A DNA stretch of 64,000 nt, from positions 62,001 through 126,000 of the forward strand of contig VCMS01000098.1 in NCBI GenBank assembly GCA_022539475.1, read 5' to 3'. Made by a program: the position numbers and the translations under genes. Of the stretch, positions 20,453-29,121 are shown in pieces. The notes beneath the pieces were generated by a model. The model was given only the letters and a program-made list of their open reading frames with translations. It was not told where the DNA came from and ran no database searches. Position 1 is the stretch's first letter, and the number at the start of each line of letters is the position of its first letter. This DNA is from Gracilaria domingensis (taxonomy: Eukaryota > Rhodophyta > Florideophyceae > Gracilariales > Gracilariaceae).

Positions 20453-21136
20453 ATGGAGAACAAGATGGGTTTGGAATACGTTTTGAACCTCTTGCTCACG
20501 ATGCGCCTGGTGACCTTGTCACTGACAAAGGCTGTGAGAAGCCCTTCTCGTTTCTGTATCAAAAGCACACATGAGAGGTTCAACAGCGATATACGAGACC
20601 TATCTCACACCGCTTTTTGGTTCCAGCAGGTAGACCGTGGTACGGCCGTTAATCCATGTAAGGCCACCATGTGCTCCTGGACGCCACAGCTACGGCCACA
20701 AGGAGAGCTTGATCGCCTCAAGCGCCTTGCCAGTTTCGGTGCGTTGTGCGAAGAGGGGCGTCTTCTGATGACCCACTTTCGTAGAGCACAAGCCGCTGCG
20801 GCCGAGCTGGTTGGGTCACTTGAGCCGTCATCATTGTCACTTGATGACGCTGTGTCAAGTGAGATGCTGCATGTCAGCACGTGGTGCGAGGCTTGCGAAC
20901 CGGGTTGTCGCGGCTGTCGGGCGAAGGCGGTGCATCGTCGGGTTAAGAGGCTCCGCAATACGCTTACCTCCTTTGAGGAAACGCTGTCGGTAGCGATAAC
21001 GGAGGTGCGAGAGCTTGTGATCGATGACGCTCTCGAGGAGGCTCTCGAGGAGCAACGCTCGAGTAGAAAGCGAAAGAGGCCCTCAGAATGGGAACAGGCC
21101 CAAGAGCGTGCTTCGCAGCGTCGGGCGATAGAATAG
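20453..21136 (+). CDS. Orphan 227-residue Cys-cluster protein, copy 1
   Basis: The frame is open from ATG 20045, but only the part from ATG 20453 (MENKMGLEYVLNLLLTMRL) is conserved in the second copy, with exactly the same length (684 bp) and no indels, so I take this as the start. It has a hydrophobic N-terminal helix, a mostly helical middle, a Cys cluster CEACEPGCRGC (145-155) that could bind metal, and a basic tail with RKRKRPSEWEQ like a nuclear localisation signal. About 34 of 227 residues differ from the copy at 38325-39008, many conservatively. No family recognised. It could be a small lineage-specific gene family or the cargo of a repeat. Confidence 0.6.
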   Translation: MENKMGLEYVLNLLLTMRLVTLSLTKAVRSPSRFCIKSTHERFNSDIRDLSHTAFWFQQVDRGTAVNPCKATMCSWTPQLRPQGELDRLKRLASFGALCEEGRLLMTHFRRAQAAAAELVGSLEPSSLSLDDAVSSEMLHVSTWCEACEPGCRGCRAKAVHRRVKRLRNTLTSFEETLSVAITEVRELVIDDALEEALEEQRSSRKRKRPSEWEQAQERASQRRAIE

Positions 21137-21502
21137 ATAGACTGTAGTAGCTTCTGTTTAGGAAATATCATGATATAAAAGAATTACGAACATAAGCCAT
21201 GAGAGTTCTATTCTCTTTCTCTCCCTGTTGAGCGAAAGGACGAAGCGAACTAAACATTCAGTAGACATTCACGCATAGGACTGCCAAAGACCCGGAGACC
21301 GTAACGTTGCCTCGCAGCCATCGATCACTACTCAATAGCCGTACTATGCTTGCTGGGCTACGATGTGCAAGTTTTAGATATCTGAGGTGTTTCCGGCCGA
21401 GGGCAGTTTGGCACCGCTGCTTGTCATGCTCTTCTTCCACTCTTCAAGTAACTTATCCGATAGTGGAATTCAAGGTTCACAGACTGGCTGAACCCTACAA
21501 GC

Positions 21503-22014
21503 CTGTTATTCGTAGACAAGAATTTGTATCCTTGATTTCCCTCTCATCTGCGCCAGGTAGAATCACACGTTCATCCCTCTCGAATTCACCGATATTCATC
21601 CAAAGCAGTAGCAAGCCCCATACCCATGTGGGTTTCCTACATGGGTATGGACAGAAGCGATAAATAGTAAACGAATCGTACAAAATGACAAATCGAAGTT
21701 AGTTTTCGTGCGAACCATGATGATATATGATGCACCAATCACCCCAAGCTACACACAACACACAACAAGGAGACAATGGTAAGGCTTTGGATGCATATTT
21801 ACGAATCCCAAAACAAAACCCCACATTCGCGAGATTGGGCACTAAAGTAGAGACTTGTTACAAGAGGGAGAAGAATGAGAAGAACTGTTTGCCTCGGCTA
21901 CAACCTTCAAGGCCCCACATCTGCGACAAGCTGAGAATCTTTCCGAATCTCTCATCCACTGAACCATTGCTGTTACTCTGGTGACCCACGTTTCTGTCGC
22001 CCAAGGTCGCAGAG
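21503..22014. other. Intergenic region with a short hairpin
   Basis: Near 21618-21650 the sequence ccatacccatgt is followed after 9 nt by its exact reverse complement, a 12-bp stem. No gene recognised between the duplicated segment and the secreted Cys-rich gene. Confidence 0.4.
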
Positions 22015-23157
22015 ATGACTTCAACAATCGTATTCATCTTCCTATTGCTCTGTGTTGCCAGCTCGGTGTGTGCAAGTCCCATTTTACCCCCGTTATGCGG
22101 TGGCAGCCCGTGTCAATGTCCCCAAGGCCAGGCATATCGTGATGGTAAAGGTTGTACTCTGTGTGAACCTGGAACTGTCCAAAGTGGTTTCTTCTGTATT
22201 CCTTGTCCCGCGCATCATTTCCAACCGGAACAAGGTAAAACAGAATGCATACCATGTCCACCATCCCAATTCTCTGTGTCCGGATCGGCAAATTGCGTTT
22301 CATGTCCACCGGGACAGGCGCCGTTAGAGGAAAACAGATGCGGCGTATGCCCACCGGGAGAGTTCTTCATACCTGACTTTTCTGTATGTACCATATGTCC
22401 ACGGAATACGTTCAAGCCAGGGAATGATCTGAATACAACGTGTTCAGAATGTCCCGAGGGCTCTTCCTCGCCGGTCGGAGCAGCGAACTGCACCATATGC
22501 CCTCCCGGACAGGCGATTGTGCAGTTCCCAAATGAACCAATGACGCCTTTAAGATTCGGTTGCGGAAGTTGCGACGGTGGTTATTATTATTCATCGGATC
22601 GTCAAGATTGTTTGATATGTCCTCCCAATACATTTAGTACTGCTGGAGTGCGGACCCAATGCGAAAAGTGTCCCGAAGGAAGCGTTGCACTTCCTGGATC
22701 TACAGCCTGCACAACCTGCGCAGTCGGGGAGGTGCTTCTGCAATCTGGATGTGGAAAATGCAAAGCAGGGGAAGGATTTGACTCTTACTTCGGAGAATGT
22801 GTAGAATGCGGACCGAATCATGCTAGTGATGGGTTACGGGAATGTACACCATGTGCTCCTGGAACTTTTGCAGGAAAGGGATCGACTTCATGTTCTTCAT
22901 GCCCAAATGGAACAGCTCTCGATTACGTTACTGGACAATGCATCACTTGTACTGGTGGGCAGTACTACAACGTTCTTTCCGGGCAGTGTCAGAGGTGTTT
23001 TAGCTTTCCTCAAGAAGCAAACGGCAACACGGACAGACACTGTCCAGAATGCCCTTATGGAATAGTGCCAAATGCAGATTCGACTGCATGTAATGGTATG
23101 CAAAATGACCGTGCTCAAATCCTTGCCTTGTTTCTAACAACCGGAAGTGTTTCCTAG
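22015..23157 (+). CDS. Secreted Cys-rich protein with GCC2/GCC3 (ephrin-receptor-like) repeats
   Basis: A 380-residue protein from ATG 22015. Residues 1-20 (MTSTIVFIFLLLCVASSVCA) are a signal peptide. The rest is a tandem series of about eight modules of the form CxxCPxGxxxxxxxxxCxxC, such as CIPCPAHHFQPEQGKTEC and CEKCPEGSVALPGSTACTTC, the pattern of GCC2_GCC3 / tyrosine-protein-kinase ephrin-receptor-like Cys-rich domains common in algal and protist surface proteins. N-glycosylation sites are present (NTT, NCT, NGT). There is no obvious transmembrane helix or GPI signal at the C-terminus (ALFLTTGSVS), so it is probably secreted, though a spliced C-terminal exon cannot be excluded. Likely adhesion or matrix role; ligand unknown. 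Confidence 0.8.
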   Translation: MTSTIVFIFLLLCVASSVCASPILPPLCGGSPCQCPQGQAYRDGKGCTLCEPGTVQSGFFCIPCPAHHFQPEQGKTECIPCPPSQFSVSGSANCVSCPPGQAPLEENRCGVCPPGEFFIPDFSVCTICPRNTFKPGNDLNTTCSECPEGSSSPVGAANCTICPPGQAIVQFPNEPMTPLRFGCGSCDGGYYYSSDRQDCLICPPNTFSTAGVRTQCEKCPEGSVALPGSTACTTCAVGEVLLQSGCGKCKAGEGFDSYFGECVECGPNHASDGLRECTPCAPGTFAGKGSTSCSSCPNGTALDYVTGQCITCTGGQYYNVLSGQCQRCFSFPQEANGNTDRHCPECPYGIVPNADSTACNGMQNDRAQILALFLTTGSVS

Positions 23158-23251
23158 TTTTCGCAATGTATAAACATTCAACCTTGATACTATCAATCGC
23201 CGCATTAACCATGCTTATCTGCGCCTCATTCATACGAGCCAAGTTCTGTTG

Positions 23252-24976
23252 CTACGTGGCTACAGCAGCGTTGTTATTCACCCAGCCTTGCGTTTTCAAA
23301 AGAGTAAGGAATCGCACCAACTGCCCCCGGTTGTAGTGATTGAGCTGCTCAGCGGTCACGTTCATCCACATGGGTTTTGCCACGCGAACGATGAGAGCAT
23401 ACTGAGAAACCGGTAGCGCATTCGCATGAGCCTTCATCATCATAGGGGTCTGGCCTTGAACGTTCGCATCATGGTGGGGTGCTTGCGACACGAGGTTAGC
23501 AGCATGGGCGCCCACAGACGATGAAAGAGCCAGCGAGGCTTGCTGCTGAACAATAGATATTTCGGGAGTAACACCAGCTTGGGGGAATTGTTGGGCCTGT
23601 GAAGCCTCTTGGTTAGTCACAGGTTGGTGCGCAGCGCCTTGCAAGGCGACGAAACTTATGCATTCGGCGCTATCGGGATCTGGACTGCTTGTTGCTGTGC
23701 GGCAAGTGCCCTCAGATACTCCTGTCGGGCGCTGGGCGGCAAATTGGCGAGAGTGGTCTGTGGGTTGGCGAACCTTGCCTGATTGGCGTTCATTTGGAAG
23801 GCGCAGCGAAATACATCGACATCCGTTGAGGCGTTCGCAGTTGACCCTTCTCACGACTCACGGCCGGAGCAGACACGGGCGGCGGGGCGGCCGTCGTCTT
23901 CGCGGCAGGAAGCATTGGGCTTCTACGATTTCGCAAAATCACATGGAAAACGGCGCAATGCTGTGTTAGACCAAGGAAGCAGAATGATGAAAAGAACAAA
24001 AGACACAGACGATGAACGATATATACCTTTCCTTCGGCACCAGACGGAGAGCGTTAAGTGGCTCAGGAATTCTTTCTCGCAATTTCTTGCGCTTTGTTTT
24101 GCGCGTTAGGTTATATTGGAATCGTTCTGCTGAGTCTAGTGTTGTTGCGTCTGACGTTGTTGCGCTTGCTGCGCTTGCTGCTGCGGTTGCGGCGGCTGCT
24201 ACCGTTGCTACTGCTGCTGCTGCTGCTACTGTTGTCGTTGTTGTTGTTGTTGTTGCTGCTGCTGCTGCTGTTGCCGTTGTCCTTGTAGCAGTTGCTGTTG
24301 ATGACGTTCCTGCACTAATATTTGTTGCTGCAGCATCTGATGGCGTTGCAGCTGCTGTTGCCGTTGTCGTTGTAGCAGTTGCTGTTGATGACGTCCCTGC
24401 TCTAATATTTGTTGCTGCAGCATCTGATGGCGTTGCAGCTGCTGTTGTGCCAACATTTGTTGATGCTGAATGTGTTGATTCTGCGCTTGTAGATGAGGAG
24501 CGGGCTGAGCCTGTACGGCAGGCATGATCTGCATACCCGCCACGCCTTGTACATCCTGCACGGCGGGCACGGGTTGAACGCCCTGCGCGGCTGCAGCTGC
24601 AGCTGCGTCTCGTTGGGCGGCGGCCATTTGCTGATTTCGGACGCGGTGAGACTGTTCCATGCGGCTCAGGTCCTCGGCGATCTTCTCAAGGTAGTCCTGA
24701 CGACTGACGGCGTTTTCGAAAACGCCCATTTCGAGACGGCGCGATTGGACCTTGAGATCTGCGAGATCGAAATTAGGCTGACAAGTTTCTGCGGGGCGTG
24801 GAGACAAACAGTTAGTACGAGTGGAACGAGAGGGCGGTTCTGCTGGAGGTATCTCTACGTGAGTACGAACGGGAGGGCTGTGACGTACCGAGTAGCTTGA
24901 CAAGGATATGTTGACAGATCCTGATACGGTGGTCTTTTGTCATCTCCTGTTTCCAGCTTGCCTGCTGCGGCTCCAT
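23252..24976 (-). CDS. MED15: MED15-like Mediator tail subunit, KIX domain and Gln-rich region, multi-exon
   Basis: ATG 24976 opens exon 1 (24889-24976), joined across a 100-nt intron (24789-24888) with donor GTACGT, a perfect TACTAAC branch sequence and acceptor CCCGCAG. The joined product begins MEPQQASWKQEMTKDHRIRI and continues through LVKLLETCQPNF and NAVSRQDYLEKIAEDLSRME, the layout of the MED15/GAL11 KIX domain. A Gln-rich region with a 29-residue tandem repeat follows to a stop near 24226. Downstream blocks on the same strand look like further exons: 24027-24225 (another frame, SAERFQYNLTRKTKRKKLRE), 23656-23793 (LANLPPSARQEYLRALAAQQ) and 23252-23660 (ending LKTQGWVNNNAAVAT). Their splice sites are not resolved, and a frame change in the CAG/CAA run must be explained by an intron or sequence error. 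MED15 links activators to RNA polymerase II in the nucleus. Confidence 0.65.
24286..24462 (-). repeat. 87-bp tandem repeat, two copies, inside the MED15-like gene
   Basis: Period 87 bp (for example gatgacg at 24300 and 24387), encoding a 29-residue unit beginning QLQRHQMLQQQIL twice in tandem. It keeps the reading frame and expands the Gln-rich part of the protein. The two units are nearly identical, suggesting a recent duplication. Confidence 0.75.
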
Positions 24977-27339
24977 GGCGACAGAGAAGGCGAATCGAAG
25001 CGCCACGCGGATATGATACGAAGTAGAAAAAGGAGGGGAGGCGCAGCTGTGCGCGCGCAATGGGGCAAAAGTTGGGAAACGGCGGGTGGGAGCTCAACCA
25101 AGCAAGACAAGCAAAGGGGAGGGGTGAGGAAGAGAAGGCACGCTTCGCGAGACAGCGGCAGGCAACAAGAACAAGCGAGCGGCGATGCCACTAGAAGCGC
25201 CTGCAACGAAGAAGCTCGCGCGCGGGGGGGGGGGGGGTCCCGGAAGTGTGGGGTGACGTTGCTACAAACGAGGCAGCGCGCAGCAGCAGCTTGGGGTGTA
25301 TCTAGTGGGCGCGGGGGCGGTTGTGCGGCGCGGAGCAGTTCCTCGGACGGCGCTGCAATGACGGCGCCGCCGAGGCAAACGAGCAGTGATAAGTTATCAC
25401 CAGTAATCTGGCCAGACATATTCTGAATAGCGTACAAAGCTTCGTTTCCTCTTCGCCGCTTCTCTCGATGCTTTCCAAGACACCCACTCTCTGGCTCCAA
25501 GACTTCGACGGCGTCGTTTTCCTTATCAGTAGTCCTTTTTTGTCCGACCCCACCAGTCTCTTTACCCGATTTACAGCTTACCGCTCGAAGAGACACAGTC
25601 TCCCCATAAATCGCAGCCTGCTGTTGTTGACCAACAGATCCACGTAGATTGTGATACGACGATAGTGAGCGGAAATCTCGGTGCCTGCTGCGAAGAGCCA
25701 CACTAGAGTCATCAAAACCTGCAGCCTTCAACTGACTTATGACTGTTGCTCGAAAACCGTGCATGGTCATGCGGTCAAACAATCCTTCACCTCTGATACC
25801 TAGAACTGCACAAGGCTCAGTTAGGTATGTCCCTATGGTGTTCTTTCCAAGATTTCCGTTCTTGAAAAAACTCTCTCGACGACTTGCTCGATAGTTCACT
25901 GCAGCCAGAAAATTGTCATCAGGACCTCGAAACTTCCCAACAATGCCTACATACTCTTCAATATCCTTAAAAAGATTGACCGCTCCATTGTAAAAGAACA
26001 TATCAAACACCAGAATCTCGTTCGCTGTTGCATTAACCATAGCTAGTCCGCCACTACGCGTTTTAGAAGCTCCATCACGATCACCAATCTGTGGTACAAT
26101 TCGCCAGGCTTTGACTCCATCCTTTACAGTTTGCGTCACATCTTTCATACGAAGACTCCACAACTCAGTTCTTCGAAACGCTGTCATTAATACCAGGTCA
26201 AGAAGAAGGCGGGCCATAAACCCACGCGGTGTATTTTTCGACAGAAGTTCTGAGCGATAAAGTGTTGCAACATCCTCGCTGGAAAGGTTGTTGTGATTTC
26301 TTCGGATGGCTCCAGCCGCTTGACGTTGACGGATTTTGTTGTCGAGAGCGGCAATTACTCCAGTTTTCTTGTCGCCAAACACTTTGCCCGAGAATAGATT
26401 CAGATCGTAACCCCACTCTGCGCAGAAAGCTCGTTGAATCCCAGCGACGTAGGTCTTAAGCGTACCAGGTGCTAGTTCCTCTCCAGTGCGCTGATTTCGA
26501 TTGTGCGCTAGGAACTCAATAACAGCGGTGTTAATCTTCTGAAGCTGCCATTCCTCCCAGTCGCAAAACCCAGAGTTCAAGGGGATATTGTTCTTATCCT
26601 TGAACAAATCAAACCTTGTCAATGGAACAATCTGTTCCTCTAAGCTTTTGCGGCGGTGTTGGGATGTGTTTGGGTCATCTAGCTCAGCCAGTAACGGTTC
26701 GCGTAGGACACCGTAGTGTTTGGCATAGAAGCTGCAGAATACTGAAAGAGCTGATTTTGTAGATCGCAAGGTGTTGGTAGGAATATGTTGGCCGAGTAGT
26801 TGCTGTCCTTCTCTTGAGAGATTGGGATTGCAGTTCGTAGTGTACCGAGAGGAAGAAGACGGTTCGCTGATCGTTACGACATGTTGATTGGATGCGTACT
26901 CTGTCGCGAATGTAGTTACAACACCCAGGTTGCCAACCTCTTGTTCCTGCTCATTGCAAACAGTATGCGCTGCAGGTAGAGAAGCAGAATCGTTACTTGC
27001 CCTATAAAGTTGAACAAGAGGAACTATACAGTCTTCCTCAATCGCTGCATTTTGGGCACTTGGGGGAGGTGTGGCAGAAACGGCGTCGCCAGATGTATGC
27101 GAGCGTGTTGGCGACTCCCTGTGGTGTAACACGGATGCCTCAGGTGGTGATGGTGTTGACGGAATGATGCGATTGACAAACGATGGTGTTGGCCCTGCAA
27201 ATGCATGGGAGAGGGTCGCTAATGGATCGTCAGGAAGCAAAAATGGGAAGGCGGTGTCATGATGTCCATACAGATTACGTATAATGCATTCACAAGAGCC
27301 ATTGCACTCGCACGACGAAGGTGGAATGTTTCCTTCCAT
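24940..27339 (-). CDS. Tyrosine recombinase (Crypton-like)
   Basis: A 799-codon frame from ATG 27339. A variable N-terminus (1-180) is followed by a SAM-like helical core-binding region (TKSALSVFCSFYAKHYGVLR; then LAPGTLKTYVAGIQRAF) and a catalytic domain: Arg in LMTAFRRTELWSLRMKDV, the HxxR box in MHGFRATVISQLK, a downstream RHRDFRSLSSYH segment supplying His and the candidate nucleophilic Tyr. This R...HxxR...H...Y order is the tyrosine-recombinase (phage-integrase fold) signature, and the layout resembles eukaryotic Crypton recombinases that cut and rejoin DNA. The last 170 or so codons, below about 25384, are GC-rich, low-complexity and overlap the start of MED15 by 37 bp; they are probably read-through into host flank or the result of a missed splice. 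Confidence 0.8.
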   Translation of the reverse strand: MEGNIPPSSCECNGSCECIIRNLYGHHDTAFPFLLPDDPLATLSHAFAGPTPSFVNRIIPSTPSPPEASVLHHRESPTRSHTSGDAVSATPPPSAQNAAIEEDCIVPLVQLYRASNDSASLPAAHTVCNEQEQEVGNLGVVTTFATEYASNQHVVTISEPSSSSRYTTNCNPNLSREGQQLLGQHIPTNTLRSTKSALSVFCSFYAKHYGVLREPLLAELDDPNTSQHRRKSLEEQIVPLTRFDLFKDKNNIPLNSGFCDWEEWQLQKINTAVIEFLAHNRNQRTGEELAPGTLKTYVAGIQRAFCAEWGYDLNLFSGKVFGDKKTGVIAALDNKIRQRQAAGAIRRNHNNLSSEDVATLYRSELLSKNTPRGFMARLLLDLVLMTAFRRTELWSLRMKDVTQTVKDGVKAWRIVPQIGDRDGASKTRSGGLAMVNATANEILVFDMFFYNGAVNLFKDIEEYVGIVGKFRGPDDNFLAAVNYRASRRESFFKNGNLGKNTIGTYLTEPCAVLGIRGEGLFDRMTMHGFRATVISQLKAAGFDDSSVALRSRHRDFRSLSSYHNLRGSVGQQQQAAIYGETVSLRAVSCKSGKETGGVGQKRTTDKENDAVEVLEPESGCLGKHREKRRRGNEALYAIQNMSGQITGDNLSLLVCLGGAVIAAPSEELLRAAQPPPRPLDTPQAAAARCLVCSNVTPHFRDPPPPRARASSLQALLVASPLACSCCLPLSREACLLFLTPPLCLSCLVELPPAVSQLLPHCARTAAPPLLFLLRIISAWRFDSPSLSPWSRSRQAGNRR

Positions 27340-27455
27340 CGCTGCCTTGCGGTTGATTGGTAGCGAGATTCCAACAGTGCGATAAGCACGTTATATCAAA
27401 AACCTCGTGCAATAACGGGGCACTCGGTTGTTGATATAACTCATACTTATCACTG
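25384..27455 (-). mobile_element. Compact tyrosine-recombinase (Crypton-like) element, proposed limits
   Basis: CAGTGATAAGT at 25384-25394 and its exact reverse complement ACTTATCACTG at 27445-27455 enclose the recombinase ORF. Both coincide with sharp shifts from A/T-richer element-like DNA to GC-rich flanks. The left end also forms a 7-1-7 palindrome (GTGATAAGTTATCAC, 25386-25400). No reverse transcriptase or capsid-like frame is present, so a DNA element is favoured. Limits are hypothetical: Cryptons usually lack terminal repeats and no clear target duplication is seen. It lies just upstream of MED15 on the same strand. Confidence 0.45.
27390..27440. repeat. Inverted repeat upstream of the recombinase start
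   Basis: gttatatcaa (27390-27399) and ttgatataac (27431-27440) are exact 10-bp inverse copies with a 31-bp spacer that itself holds cgttat/ataacg-type partial inverses. The position, about 50 bp upstream of the recombinase ATG and inside the proposed element end, suggests a recombinase binding or promoter site. Inference only. Confidence 0.45.
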
Positions 27456-28190
27456 ATGAGATAGCAGCCAATAGGCGCCGTACGCCGGGCCGCCCGCTCA
27501 CGTGGCGGCGGCCACATGCGGATGCGCTGCTCCTCGCGGGCACCAGATGCGCCAAAGCGCCGCCGCCGTCGTCATCTCGCCGCTGCCAATCCCGCAGCTC
27601 GTCGACCAACACGGCGACGTCGCTGCTGCTGCTGGCGCTACTGCACGTGCTGCCGGCGGTGGCGCACACCGCTGATGTCAGGGTCGTATCTCTGACCGAC
27701 TAAATTGAGTGTCTTTTAATCTATCCAGCTACTTTTCATACTGCTGGACTATTGTACGAGCCAGTTTTCTTCACTGCTTCAGATCAATTGTCATGACATA
27801 GATCCATATGAGCAGCGGCAAGCGGCACGAATCCTCATAAACTTTTCGTCTCTGCCGTGGTTGAACTTGTCAAACGTGCCTAGAAAGTGCAAAAAGACGA
27901 AACTTGAGCTGCAGCAAATGTTTACCACATTTAGACGTATCCTTGTACAGCTTGAGATGCGACATGTATCATAGAATAAGAACTTGTACTTTTTTAACTG
28001 TCGATTTCTATACCCACAGAACCGTTGATAGAGGGTCTCAAGAATGGATACTCAACATTGCTTTTGATTCTACTGATCAAATGTAGTATAAAGGTAGGAA
28101 GACGCAAGTTGTACCGGTGCAAACGGCACTGCTGGAACATCTCGCTGAAATGTACACGTGTACCTCCCGTTGGCATTCTTCGGTACGTCA
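27456..28190. other. Region between recombinase element and MULE
   Basis: The first 230 bp are GC-rich with short frames that could be a 5' gene fragment or promoter island; the remainder is A/T-richer. No gene is recognised. Confidence 0.35.
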
Positions 28191-28199
28191 CATTTTTAG
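28191..28199. repeat. MULE target-site duplication, left copy
   Basis: CATTTTTAG immediately outside the left terminal inverted repeat; an identical 9-mer sits at 34693-34701. Confidence 0.9.
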
Positions 28200-28424
28200 G
28201 GGTTGCGGCAAATCTACGCACTGTAGAGTATGTAGAAATAGAAGCCCAGAACCTACCTGATTTTGAAACGGTTCCTACCAAGAACCTCTGTCACCCTCCG
28301 TAACTCTCTAGGCCCGTTACCTTGCGCCCAGGCCTCTGCTCGTCGTCAAATCCTCTGTTCCTCCCGCTCCTATTGGCTGCACGCCCCGCAGGGTCGTGAC
28401 AGCCACACTTACCCAACGTCACGA
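28200..28424 (+). repeat. MULE left terminal inverted repeat (225 bp)
   Basis: Matches the reverse complement of 34468-34692 without visible mismatch, from GGGTTGCGG to ...CCCAACGTCACGA, after which the two ends diverge. Confidence 0.93.
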
Positions 28425-29121
28425 GTCGTACTCCTCAAGTTCAAAAATTGCGCGCGCTTATGCTTATCTTGACCGTGCAGTTCCCATCATGTTTCAGCTC
28501 CTCTCGACTTCTTTACCGCGCTTTTGCTAGTCACCCATTCTTTCGCCGTGCTGCCGCTTCCGCCGCGATCGACGCTACCACCGCCACCCGCCACTCTCTC
28601 TTTTCTCCGCTGTGGTGCCGCTACTGTTTCTATCACCACCGCTACGGCCACTCTGTCTCGTGTCTATCATAACCGCCGCCAATGCCACCTCCACTCTGTC
28701 TCGCCTCCGCTGTGGTACCGCTACCGCTGCGGTCACTACTGTTACCGCCACAGCCCCTCTCTTTAGCCTTCACCGCTTTCATAATGCAATGTGATTATCC
28801 GCGTAATTCTGCTACTCTTGTCGCCCGTGCTGCCCTGCGCGCCACTACAGGCCGCCTTGAAATCACCAAGAACACCGCCCACACTGCCGTTGAAGCTCAA
28901 GTACACTTAGAAAACCGTCGTCGTGCCCGGCACTGCCCCCTCCATTGACGCCGACTTGGTGGGCGTGACCCTGCAGACCGCAAAGATGCATGTGACGCTG
29001 GGGCTGTAGATAAGAAGCAATGCTACAATTTGTTCAGTACCAATGGTAAGTTTTGAATCTATTACTTTGGCCCATACTGCTTTCATTTACTGACGTTTTC
29101 TATCCTTGCTCTTATATCTGT
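28425..29121. other. MULE internal non-coding stretch (3' side of its gene)
   Basis: About 700 bp between the left terminal repeat and the transposase stop. The plus strand is C/T-rich with irregular ccgctacc-type units (28540-28760). It may hold the 3' untranslated region or captured sequence; no gene was recognised. Confidence 0.4.

Larger units (their letters stand above)
19712..21502 (+). repeat. Duplicated segment, copy 1 (direct repeat of 37645-39491)
   Basis: Sequence starting cttccttgcttcatatct and ending near gaaccctacaagc is repeated in the same orientation about 18 kb away. The match covers non-coding leader (including gctctagctcaaatt-type and aacctaggaacttgtag stretches), a C/A-rich low-complexity tract and a 227-codon ORF, and continues about 350 bp past the stop. 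The copies differ by substitutions and indels outside the ORF. No terminal inverted repeats or flanking target duplications were found. Confidence 0.8.

Noticed and set aside
24940-27339. DIRS/Ngaro-type retroelement as the source of the tyrosine recombinase
   Set aside because: No reverse transcriptase, RNase H or gag-like frame occurs nearby, and the proposed borders leave room only for the recombinase.
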